A DNA stretch of 36,077 bases from Acidobacteria bacterium UBA7540 (GTDB lineage Bacteria > Acidobacteriota > Terriglobia > UBA7540), in NCBI GenBank assembly GCA_002478145.1, contig DLMI01000088.1, positions 1 through 36,077 on the forward strand, written 5' to 3'. The position numbers were made by a program, and so were the translations under genes. Below are positions 26,031 through 32,696 of this stretch, in pieces. Under the pieces are notes generated by a model. That model saw only the letters and a program-made list of their open reading frames with translations, was not told the DNA's origin and ran no database searches. How positions within the stretch are numbered: the first letter of the stretch is position 1; the number at the start of each line of letters is the position of its first letter.

Positions 26031-26055
26031 CGCGGAGTTGTCCTTTAACTCCGCG
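26031..26055. terminator. Stem-loop between convergent genes
   Basis: CGCGGAGTT and AACTCCGCG form a perfect 9-bp stem around GTCCTTT, 26 nt after the permease stop and 26 nt after the stop of the convergent secreted-protein gene. There is no T-run, but the position suits a two-way terminator. Confidence 0.6.
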
Positions 26056-26081
26056 GCTCTTGGCCTTCCCCATACAGTCCG

Positions 26082-26504
26082 CTATTTTGCTTTCTGCCCC
26101 TTGAGGGTCTGGGTCTTGTGCGCGCCCTTCATGGCATGCACGAGGAATCCATCCGCACCCTGCAGCCACACTTCGGCCAGCACGTAATCCGTCACATATT
26201 CCGTATAGGACGGCGCGAAGTTCCCAACCACGTCGAATACAAGCTGGGGCTCTGCGAGAGGCGGACTCGGCTGCGCCAGCCTCTTCGTGAAGGGGACCTG
26301 AAATTCCTTGCCGGTCGCTTCCTGCCGCAGCGTAATCTGGCCGTCGTCCTTTTGGGCGACCCGGTATTCGCCGGTGGGGAGCTTTTTGCCGCCGGCCTGG
26401 AACGTGAACGGGATCTTGAACGCGCCCTGGGCAAAGACCTCCGTAGCCCCCGCGACGAGGGCCAAGGCCGCTGCCGCCACCACCCAAACTGCCAAACGCT
26501 TCAT
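26082..26504 (-). CDS. Small secreted protein, function unknown
   Basis: 140 residues. The ATG at 26504 has AGGAGGG upstream and gives a clean signal peptide (AVWVVAAAALALVAGATEVFAQ). The mature part begins GAFKIPFTFQAGGKKLPTGE and reads as a small beta protein (ITLRQEATGKEFQVPFTKRL, LVFDVVGNFAPSYTEYV). This layout is common among small exported acidobacterial proteins. It resembles the protein at 20999-21442 around the LPxGxY motif. No catalytic residues stand out. It is convergent with the ADOP permease and downstream of the aminotransferase-like gene. Confidence 0.8.
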   Translation of the reverse strand: MKRLAVWVVAAAALALVAGATEVFAQGAFKIPFTFQAGGKKLPTGEYRVAQKDDGQITLRQEATGKEFQVPFTKRLAQPSPPLAEPQLVFDVVGNFAPSYTEYVTDYVLAEVWLQGADGFLVHAMKGAHKTQTLKGQKAK

Positions 26505-26619
26505 CTGAACCCTCCTTTTCCCGGGTTGTAGGGGGACGGCTTGCCGTCCCCTGGCCGTACCGCCTCCCTTTGCCGGGTCACGAGGGTAGGGCAAGCCCTA
26601 CCCTTACAATAGACCCGCG

Positions 26620-27981
26620 CTAGGCGAACCACTCCTCCGCAGCGCCGCGAGACGCCTGCGTGGAAGGAACGCCGTTTTTCAGTGCGTCTTCCATGCCCGT
26701 GACGAACGTGTCGATTTCCTCCAGCGTCGTGTAAATGTTCGGCGACACCCGGAGGGCCTGATAATCAAAAACCTGGTTCGGCGGCGCTCCGCCGACGAGC
26801 GGGACGACGATGATCCGGTACTTGTCCATCAGAAATTTCGCGAGGTCCCGGACATCGATCCCGTCGATGTCGACCGCCGCTACTCCCCACGCCTGAGCGG
26901 GCTCGCTGAGATCCGTCAGTATCTTGACGCGCGGATTAACCTTGAGAGCGTTGGCCCAGCGCAGGGTCAGATACCGCAACCGGGCCGCCTTGCGCTCCGT
27001 GCCGATGGCCTGATGGAAAGCCAGAGCCTCCCCGAGCGCCGCCCGGATGGCCCAGGGGTGCGTCCCGATGGCCTCGAACTTTCGGATGTCAGTGTCCTGC
27101 TGTTCGGGGGCTGCTTGGAGGGGCCAGAATCTCGGGATCATCTCTTTCCGAACGTACAGGCAGCCGTTGCCGATCGGCGCCAGCAGCCATTTGTGCAGGC
27201 TGACGCCATAGGCGTCGCACTCGAGGTCCCTCAGCTTGAACGGGAAATGCCCGAGAGCGTGGGCGCCGTCGACGATGGTAACGATCCCCCGCGAGCGGGC
27301 AAGGCGGGAGAGCCGCGCCACCGGAAACATCTGGGCGGTCAAGTTGGTGACGTGGCAGAAATGGAAAACTTTCGTTTTCGGCGTGATGGCCTGCTCGAAC
27401 CGCCGGTAGAGATCGTCCGCCGTCGTCGGGACGGGGAATTGAATGCGCGTCACTTTGATGCCTTCGCGCCGCATGCGCTGGTCCCACGTCGTCAGCATGC
27501 GGGGGTAGTCCTGCTCGGTCGTGAGCACTTCATCCCCGGCCTTCAGGTCGATCCCGTTCTGCGCGATTTGGAGCGACTCGCTGGCGCCGCGCGTCAGGGC
27601 CATCTCCTCCGGGTCACATCCGAACTCCGCCGCCATGCGCAAGCGGATCGTCTGGATGTGGTCGGCCACGATGCCTTGATAATAGATAGGCGCCATGTTG
27701 ATCATGTCCATGTAGCGCCATTCCGATTCGAGCGCGACCCGGGGCGTCGGGCAGGTAAAGCCGTTATTCAGGTTGATCAGCGTGCGGTCCAGCTTGAAGG
27801 CAAACTGGATCTCCCGCCAGTAGAACTCGTCTGCCGCGACCTCCCCGGGCGACATGCTTGCGACCGACTGGGAAGCTTCCAGGACGCGGGCGAGAGCCAT
27901 CCCTTTGGCCGCGGACGCGACCGTCCCGGCGGCTCCGGCCGCACGCAGAAATGACCGTCGACTCCACATTGTAGACCTCAT
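26620..27981 (-). CDS. Tat-exported class V aminotransferase-like PLP enzyme
   Basis: 453 residues. A twin-arginine signal (SRRSFLRAAGAAGTVASAA) precedes a class V fold related to isopenicillin-N epimerase and cysteine desulfurases. PLP-site features are ALTRGASESLQ (phosphate loop), HVTNLTAQ, VDGAHALGHFP and the Schiff-base lysine Lys264 in SLHKWLLAPIGNG. The C-terminal small domain has VAAVDIDGIDVRDLAKFL and RVSPNIYTTLEEID. The Tat signal suggests it is folded with its cofactor in the cytoplasm and works in the periplasm. The ATG at 27981 is preceded by AGGAGG; a TTG one codon upstream is less likely. The substrate is unknown. Confidence 0.9.
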   Translation of the reverse strand: MRSTMWSRRSFLRAAGAAGTVASAAKGMALARVLEASQSVASMSPGEVAADEFYWREIQFAFKLDRTLINLNNGFTCPTPRVALESEWRYMDMINMAPIYYQGIVADHIQTIRLRMAAEFGCDPEEMALTRGASESLQIAQNGIDLKAGDEVLTTEQDYPRMLTTWDQRMRREGIKVTRIQFPVPTTADDLYRRFEQAITPKTKVFHFCHVTNLTAQMFPVARLSRLARSRGIVTIVDGAHALGHFPFKLRDLECDAYGVSLHKWLLAPIGNGCLYVRKEMIPRFWPLQAAPEQQDTDIRKFEAIGTHPWAIRAALGEALAFHQAIGTERKAARLRYLTLRWANALKVNPRVKILTDLSEPAQAWGVAAVDIDGIDVRDLAKFLMDKYRIIVVPLVGGAPPNQVFDYQALRVSPNIYTTLEEIDTFVTGMEDALKNGVPSTQASRGAAEEWFA

Positions 27982-28024
27982 CAAAAACCTCCTTGATCTC
28001 TTTGGCGTTCATGTTGATGATCAC

Positions 28025-28030
28025 ATTATA
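28025..28030 (-). promoter_or_regulatory. Candidate -10 box for the aminotransferase-like gene
   Basis: A perfect TATAAT on the minus strand lies 43 nt upstream of the start codon at 27981. No good -35 match was found at the usual spacing. Confidence 0.4.
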
Positions 28031-28266
28031 AGGGAGCGCAAAAAGAAGGCCAGTGATTGTTTCTTTGGCTTAGCAGGCAGTTCTAGTCTGGCCAGCAAGT
28101 CCGCGATTGAACCTGCCGGCGCCTTTGCACTTGCGACTTCACTTTTGTGCGCGATGGAGGTGGCCACAGCGGTTGTGGCTGCCCAGTGATGAGCCGGAAT
28201 AGTAGTCACATTCGATGGCATCGTAATGCAGTCATGGGGAAACGCCCAGGTATATCCCGCGAATCC

Positions 28267-28287
28267 GCGGGTCTGTGCCACCCCGCG
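28267..28287. repeat. Dispersed 21-nt stem-loop repeat, copy 2, at the nuclease stop
   Basis: The same repeat as at 23149 and 31942, with one base change. It starts directly after the TGA of the RloC-like gene (28288-28290). Its 6-bp GC-rich arms could act as that gene's terminator. Confidence 0.6.
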
Positions 28288-30528
28288 TCAGATAACCTCC
28301 GCCTCCAGATCGCTGAAGTAATCTGCATCCCAGGCTCGAACGGCCTTCAAGCAGGCTTGGACAACCGCCTTGCACTCGCTCATATCGGGAATCGTAAGCG
28401 AGCGGGTGATGCTAGTGTTGTGGGAATACTGGTTGATGAACTTCCAAACGCGCTCGCGCTCGACTTCGTCTGGGAAGAGCTTCGTCATTTTGGTGCGAAG
28501 CCCAGCCCAGCGGGGAATCATGATTCCTCCGAACGCCTCCATAAATCGCCGAACGACATTCGGGAGGCTCAACAAGCAGTCGAAGTCCCCCGCCCCCGCC
28601 TTGTCGAAGTGGTAGAGCGTCGAAAACAGATAGTGGTATTCGGATTTGAAGCGCAGAAGCTCCTTTGGGATTTCCTCCAAGACCGCTTCCCCGTCGTCTG
28701 TCCGCTTCACGTAGAAGACGCCCCAATGCTTCCAGTCGCGCTGCGGTTTCTTGGCGTGGTCGTTGCCTTCGTCATCCGCAGCCCATTCTCTGATGAGGTT
28801 GTAAAGCTCGAAGCTGTGGGTCGCAATGAAAAGCTGCCGGCAGCCGGCCAACTGAGTCTTGATCAGCGCGTAGGTGTTGAAGAGATGGCTCGCATCGAGG
28901 CTAGAGACTGGGTCGTCAACGACGACCCTCGTATCCGTTAGAGGATGTCGCCCGTCCTGAACGCGGGTGATGAAATAAGCGAAGGCGATCGCAGTTTCTT
29001 CTCCTTCGCTGAGGTTCTTGGCAGCGACGCCTCCACGGACAATCTGGAATCTCTTGTCAGCCGACACCTTGACCCGCAAATCGTCCTTGCCGAAGTATGC
29101 GAGCAGAAGCTCGTTGATCCGCTCCGCTCCTCTTACGGCTTCGGAAAGTTCCTTCTCCAGAGCGAGGATTTTGGTGTCCAACTCGGCTAACTCCTTGCCC
29201 TGTTCGGCAATCGTGGTCTTGAGGGCAGCAATTTGCTGAGTCGCCTCGTTGTATTTCTGGTCTTGAACAAATGAGGCCGCGTAGTGCATTTCGAGCTTGA
29301 GGAAAGCCTCTTCCCGCTTCTTGTCGAATTCCGCCGTGCGCCCGTTGTGCTCAGCAATGATTTTGTTTATGGCTTCAATCGCTAAAGCGATTTCATCGTC
29401 GCGGTCGTCAATTGCCGGACATTGCAGACTGGTGAACGCCTTGGTTTGTTTTGCGAGCAGAGCTTTCTCGAGCGTCGCCAGCGTGGACTTCCGCGCTTTG
29501 ATTAAGTCATCGAGGCGGCCTTCCTCGGCCGTGAATGGCCCTTGCAGTTCTGTGTAGAAGTCGCCTTTGTGGTCGAGCGTGATTTGCTCCGCTTGCGCGG
29601 ACTGAATCGTCCCTACCAAGGTGCTCAACTCGGTCATCAGATTTTCGTAGTCAGCAGAGAAGTGCCCGGTAAGGTGGGTGAGCAAGTCCGGCGGGAGCGG
29701 CTGGCCACAGAACTGACACGAATCTTGGCCTACGTGCAGTGGCCTGCCGTCGTTGACCCAGCTTTCGACTGCCGGGTTCTCCTTGAGTCGAGGAATTGGA
29801 GCGTTCGCCGTGACTACTTTCGCCAAGAGTACCGCTGCCCTTTCCTTGGCTCGGGCAACCGAGGAGAGCAACACCACTTTGGCGGAAAGGGCGGGCTTCT
29901 TTTCTTTCGCCTGGTAAACAGAACGACACTGCGCCAACGTTTCGTCCTCCAGCAGATAACTGTCGGGGGCGTCTTTGCACTCGTTGACCTTTGGCAGGAA
30001 GCGAGACTTGTCGTAGTTCGGCACGGCGAGCGGATTCTTGATTAAGTCGCGTGCGTAGTTGGTGAGCGCCTTGTCGATGGCTGAGCTCTTGCCATCCTTT
30101 TCTTGTTCCTTGGACACCTTGCTCGAAGCGAGCTTTTCCCGCTTTTCCTTGGTGGCTTTCAGCGTCTCCTGCTTCGCGATGTCTTCCGCGCCCAAAACGA
30201 GAATCGGTTCCGCACTCCCATTCTCAAACCTAAGATTCTCACGGACGAAGTCGGTGTTGAAAACCCGGAACACGGGCGCTGTATCCGGGGCGGACAGATC
30301 GTGGATCGTCCCGTCCTCGGCTTTGAGTTGCACTTGCGCACCGGCGAAGTCCACATGCGCCTTTTTCTGCTCAAAACACCGAAAGGCGCGCGACAAGGTC
30401 GTCTTCCCAGAATAGTTCCAGCCGTAGATCAGGTTGAACCGTTTGAATTCCGGGAGCCCAGCGGGCCACCGAAAATTATTGAAGACTGCGAACGCCTTTA
30501 TGCTTTGGATAGTCCGAATCATGGCCAA
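28288..30528 (-). CDS. RloC/PrrC-like anticodon nuclease with zinc hook
   Basis: 746 residues of the AAA_13 ABC-type family. Walker A GWNYSGKTT at 36-44; long charged coiled-coil arms broken by a zinc-hook CQFCGQPLP (Cys271, Cys274); a second coiled coil; signature NLSEGEETAIAFAY (Leu506); Walker B VVVDDPVSSLD (Asp538, Asp539). The C-terminal part has RRFME (Arg660, Glu664) and FINQYSHN (His703), matching in order and rough spacing the Arg-Glu-His catalytic triad of PrrC/RloC anticodon nucleases. Such enzymes cut tRNA when phage or DNA damage disarms host restriction. No hsd restriction genes are nearby. An AAGGTG SD 7 nt before TTG supports the TTG start at 30528; an ATG two codons later is possible. 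The nuclease activity is inferred. Confidence 0.8.
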   Translation of the reverse strand: MAMIRTIQSIKAFAVFNNFRWPAGLPEFKRFNLIYGWNYSGKTTLSRAFRCFEQKKAHVDFAGAQVQLKAEDGTIHDLSAPDTAPVFRVFNTDFVRENLRFENGSAEPILVLGAEDIAKQETLKATKEKREKLASSKVSKEQEKDGKSSAIDKALTNYARDLIKNPLAVPNYDKSRFLPKVNECKDAPDSYLLEDETLAQCRSVYQAKEKKPALSAKVVLLSSVARAKERAAVLLAKVVTANAPIPRLKENPAVESWVNDGRPLHVGQDSCQFCGQPLPPDLLTHLTGHFSADYENLMTELSTLVGTIQSAQAEQITLDHKGDFYTELQGPFTAEEGRLDDLIKARKSTLATLEKALLAKQTKAFTSLQCPAIDDRDDEIALAIEAINKIIAEHNGRTAEFDKKREEAFLKLEMHYAASFVQDQKYNEATQQIAALKTTIAEQGKELAELDTKILALEKELSEAVRGAERINELLLAYFGKDDLRVKVSADKRFQIVRGGVAAKNLSEGEETAIAFAYFITRVQDGRHPLTDTRVVVDDPVSSLDASHLFNTYALIKTQLAGCRQLFIATHSFELYNLIREWAADDEGNDHAKKPQRDWKHWGVFYVKRTDDGEAVLEEIPKELLRFKSEYHYLFSTLYHFDKAGAGDFDCLLSLPNVVRRFMEAFGGIMIPRWAGLRTKMTKLFPDEVERERVWKFINQYSHNTSITRSLTIPDMSECKAVVQACLKAVRAWDADYFSDLEAEVI

Positions 30529-30570
30529 AAACCATCACCTTTCAGGGCACCAGTAGAAAACAGGCATAAC

Positions 30571-30711
30571 TCTTGTTCAGGCCGACCTGCATAAAACCCT
30601 TCCCGGCCGGCATAACGAGAAAGCGTCAATGCCGAGGGCGCGGGGCTTCTGCCACGCGGTGGTAGAGCCTCGGAGCCGGCTGGGCAGGGAACGGCGCCAA
30701 CTGTGACGTCA
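30571..30711 (-). pseudogene. Tyrosine-recombinase relic A
   Basis: The minus strand reads LAPFPAQPAPRLYHRVAEA then PRPRH and a stop. It aligns with relic C (LALFPGEPTARLYDRVVEV, LPTRH), whose continuation is clearly a phage-integrase N-terminal domain. Beyond the stop, about 65 nt up to 30571 are shared with relic B, including a GGTTTTATSCAGG word. It fills the gap between the antitoxin stop codon and the nuclease gene. Confidence 0.6.
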
Positions 30712-30975
30712 ACTATGGGTGCTGTTCCGCCCAGACGCTGTCCGGCGCGACCGGTGTTTCTGGATGATTCCCGCTAGAGCGCGTAGGGCCTCATTGGCCT
30801 GTCCCGCACTCGGAAACGCGGCCGCCACATCGGGCTCAAGCACCACCACAATACTGCCCGCGGCGTAGCGCGACGCATATTTGTTGGGCCGAGCGCGACT
30901 GAAATCGTACTCTGGAAGTATGTCATCGACATCGACCCTACCCGCTTCTCTACGTTTACGGTGCTCCTTGTTCAT
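30709..30975 (-). CDS. Antitoxin of the BrnT-type toxin
   Basis: 88 residues. It has EYDFSRARPNKYASRY, a motif found in small antitoxins paired with DUF497/BrnT toxins, then VVVLEPDVAAAFPSAGQ and NEALRALAGII, which probably form the DNA-binding and dimer part. It differs from classical BrnA. It overlaps the toxin gene by 20 nt, downstream of it, as in BrnTA operons. A GGAGGG SD stands close before the ATG. It is expected to neutralise the toxin and repress the operon. Its stop codon abuts recombinase relic A. Confidence 0.82.
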   Translation of the reverse strand: MNKEHRKRREAGRVDVDDILPEYDFSRARPNKYASRYAAGSIVVVLEPDVAAAFPSAGQANEALRALAGIIQKHRSRRTASGRNSTHS

Positions 30976-31240
30976 AGTCCCTCCGCTCGCGGGGTGTCGC
31001 CCGTCGGGCGCTTATGATGCGAATTGCTTGCGCGCGCTCCGCGAACATGATGGCAAGCAAGCGTTGCCGCCGCGAAAACCCCAGTAAGACGAAACGTTCT
31101 TCATCCACAGAGTGTCGTGGATCGCTCGCGACGCGGCCTAGCGGATCCCCAAAGGCGGTCGCTGCCTCCTCGAACGGCACTCCGTGCTTCGCGAGATTTC
31201 TCGCCGCCTTCTGCGGATCCCATTCGAATCTCAGCGCCAC
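30956..31240 (-). CDS. BrnT-family (DUF497) toxin
   Basis: 94 residues with the family signature throughout: RFEWDPQKAARNLAKHGVPF, EEAATAFGDP, a His in DPRHSVDEERF, VLLGFS and IRIISARRATPRERRDYE. BrnT proteins are RelE-like ribonucleases that block translation. The GTG start has no SD; a strong promoter lies so close that the mRNA likely begins at the GTG. First gene of a two-gene operon with the antitoxin. Confidence 0.88.
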   Translation of the reverse strand: MALRFEWDPQKAARNLAKHGVPFEEAATAFGDPLGRVASDPRHSVDEERFVLLGFSRRQRLLAIMFAERAQAIRIISARRATPRERRDYEQGAP

Positions 31241-31245
31241 TGGTT

Positions 31246-31275
31246 ATTATACCTACGCGCGTTAAGAACTGTCAG
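31246..31275 (-). promoter_or_regulatory. Promoter of the BrnT-type operon, probably leaderless
   Basis: On the minus strand: -35 CTGACA (31270-31275), 18-nt spacer, -10 TATAAT (31246-31251). Only 5 nt separate the -10 box from the GTG at 31240, so a normal transcription start would fall on the start codon. Confidence 0.65.
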
Positions 31276-31284
31276 GTGCCTGAC
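31271..31284. promoter_or_regulatory. 14-nt palindrome over the -35 box, candidate operator
   Basis: GTCAGG-TG-CCTGAC overlaps the -35 hexamer of the toxin-antitoxin promoter, the position expected for autorepression by the antitoxin. It could also be a remnant repeat end, since relic B begins next to it. Confidence 0.4.
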
Positions 31285-31285
31285 T

Positions 31286-31420
31286 CTCGTTTAGTCTGGC
31301 CTGGATAAAACCAGCCCTGGTCGGCCTAAGTGGAGAGCGCCGAAGCCGAGTGTGCAGAACTTCTACCACGCGGTCATAGAGCTTCCCAGTCGGCTCACCA
31401 GGGAACAGCCCCAACGGTGA
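31286..31420 (-). pseudogene. Tyrosine-recombinase relic B
   Basis: The minus strand reads LGLFPGEPTGKLYDRVVEVL then HTRLRRSP, matching relics A and C over the first 23 residues. It then diverges from C and follows the same 65-nt tail as relic A. It lies directly upstream of the toxin promoter and at the left part of a long direct repeat. Confidence 0.6.
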
Positions 31421-31893
31421 TCGACGATTCGCGGGTTTACCACCCGCCGCCCCCTCTTAAAACAGGAGGGGAAATTGTTCATGACGCCTAGCCTCCCGGA
31501 AATCCTCGGGCTGGCGACGAGGTTGGCTCAATTAGACTCCCACCCAACCTGCCATGCAAGTCGAAAATCTCGCGCACCGGGGCCACTTATTTCCTCATCC
31601 TTCGACATTGCGAGGCCCCATTCTGTCACCAGCAATGCCACAGCAGAGGCCAGCGCCGAGGCGCGAGGTCCTGTGCCCTGCAAGGGCACCGTAGGGTAGC
31701 CGGGGGCAACGCCCCCGGTAAACTACCAGAATAGCCTACCGACCCTGAAAGGGTCGTATTACCTGCGCCGCGGGACGCAAGACCGGCGTGACGCCACCCG
31801 AATTCGACCCTTTCAGGGTCGGGCCCTGTTGGGGGGCACGTTTTCCGGGGGCGTTGCCCCCGGCTACTTTATCCCTCCCCTTCGGGGAGGCGG
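31346..31893. repeat. Long direct repeat, copy 1
   Basis: 548 nt that recur at 33732-34310 in the same direction at roughly 90 per cent identity by eye. It includes part of relic B, a CCCCTCYT/AGGAGGGG hairpin, a GGGGGC-AAC-GCCCCC hairpin, and dyads GACCCT/AGGGTC. A 74-codon frame shared by both copies differs at 11 residues, so it is probably not coding. Confidence 0.85.
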
Positions 31894-31941
31894 CGGAGGA
31901 AGCAGCCATTCGAGAGGCTATTGCTTCACGGCAGCGAACAC

Positions 31942-31962
31942 GCGGGTCTGCGCCACCCCGCG
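31942..31962. repeat. Dispersed 21-nt stem-loop repeat, copy 3
   Basis: Identical in sequence to the copy at 23149-23169. It stands 42 nt past the stop codon of the convergently oriented secreted-protein gene (minus-strand stop at 32004). Confidence 0.65.
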
Positions 31963-32003
31963 AGATGATTTTGGCGTTTTGAATAAGTCCCCAAAATGGG
32001 TGA

Positions 32004-32477
32004 CTACATCCCAGAGGCAATCTGCTGAGCCACTTTCTTGACCTGATCCAGGGGAAGCAGGGTCCCTGTGAAAGTCAAAAAAGTGGCCGCCGTGCCGGAG
32101 CCTTTCCCTTTCTTAAAGCTGACAAAGTACTGGAGAGCGCCCGCCGGTCCTGTAAATGCGGCATCTCCCACCCCTTGGATGTCTGCCTTCACCGTACCTT
32201 GCATGTTTTTGGTTTGCGAATAAAGCATATCGGAAGAAAGGTTCCTATTAACCATCAGGATCAGCTTCCCATCCTTGTTGGCAAAATTCAGGTCGCCCCC
32301 TGCCCCTTTCGATGGGTCTGCGGGGACGAGTTTAATTCCATGAAGTCCAGTGATCTTCTCGACGTCCTGCACCGTCAGATACTGGGCTCCCGGTGCGGGC
32401 TTGGTCTGAGAAAAAACCGTCGAAGCACTCATAACAAACAAGGTGAACACAAACAGAACCGTCAGCCAGCGATGCAT
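32004..32477 (-). CDS. Secreted protein, function unknown
   Basis: 157 residues. The ATG at 32477 has an excellent AAAGGAGGT SD and a signal peptide (LTVLFVFTLFVMSASTVFSQ). The mature part begins YLTVQDVEKITGLHGIKLVP, continues GGDLNFANKDGKLILMVN and GVGDAAFTGPAGALQYFVSF, and ends LLPLDQVKKVAQQIASG. The TVQDVEKITG/GVGDAAF layout is shared by small exported proteins of unknown role. It lies 219 nt downstream of the OmpA-family gene on the same strand, with strong hairpins in between; both are framed by a long direct repeat. Confidence 0.82.
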   Translation of the reverse strand: MHRWLTVLFVFTLFVMSASTVFSQTKPAPGAQYLTVQDVEKITGLHGIKLVPADPSKGAGGDLNFANKDGKLILMVNRNLSSDMLYSQTKNMQGTVKADIQGVGDAAFTGPAGALQYFVSFKKGKGSGTAATFLTFTGTLLPLDQVKKVAQQIASGM

Positions 32478-32522
32478 AATCACTACCTCCTTTAATTTGC
32501 GGGCGCAATTCTGAGTCTTGGT

Positions 32523-32565
32523 CGTGGGTGGCGCATACATTCGTCTTTTATGTATGCGCCCCACG
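32523..32565. terminator. Large stem-loop between the OmpA-family and secreted-protein genes
   Basis: Left arm 32523-32540 (CGTGGGTGGCGCATACAT) pairs with 32550-32565 apart from a 2-nt bulge, giving about 16 bp around a 9-nt loop. It is 46 nt upstream of the secreted-protein start. Terminator, processing site or small palindromic insertion are all possible. Confidence 0.5.
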
Positions 32566-32626
32566 AACACGCGCAACATCCGTGTCACCGCGTCCCACCC
32601 GTGGCCTGTCCAGGCTTGTTAAAGGT

Positions 32627-32652
32627 CGCCGACATAAAAGGCGATGTCGGCG
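32627..32652. terminator. Stem-loop after the OmpA-family gene
   Basis: CGCCGACAT and ATGTCGGCG form a perfect 9-bp stem with an 8-nt loop, 45 nt past the stop codon of the OmpA-family gene. Confidence 0.45.
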
Positions 32653-32696
32653 CCACCCCCGGTTCCACAACCAGCCCCAACGCCTGGTGCAATGCC

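Larger units (their letters stand above)
27982..28287. other. Intergenic region between aminotransferase-like and nuclease genes
   Basis: 306 nt. It holds the -10 box at 28025-28030 and, at its right edge, a stem-loop repeat touching the stop codon of the nuclease gene. An 86-codon minus-strand frame here starts inside that repeat and shows no known motif. Confidence 0.4.
31241..32003. other. Repeat-filled region between toxin and secreted-protein genes
   Basis: 763 nt with no intact gene. In order: toxin promoter, operator-like palindrome, relic B, direct-repeat copy 1 and a dispersed stem-loop repeat. The 74-codon frame starting near 31481 has an SD-like AGGAGGGG but is not conserved as protein between the two repeat copies. 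Confidence 0.6.

Noticed and set aside
28021..28281. 86-codon minus-strand frame upstream of the aminotransferase-like gene
   Set aside because: It begins inside a dispersed repeat, has no SD and covers a likely promoter; no motif recognised.
28288..30528. Alternative reading as an SMC/RecF-type DNA repair ATPase
   Set aside because: The AAA_13-type LSEGEETAIAFAY signature, zinc-hook placement and C-terminal Arg-Glu-His set fit RloC better, although nuclease activity is not proven.
31475..31699. 74-codon plus-strand frame with an SD-like AGGAGGGG, also present at 33888-34112
   Set aside because: The two copies differ at 11 of 74 residues, many non-conservative, while the DNA is otherwise very similar, so there is no sign of protein-level selection.
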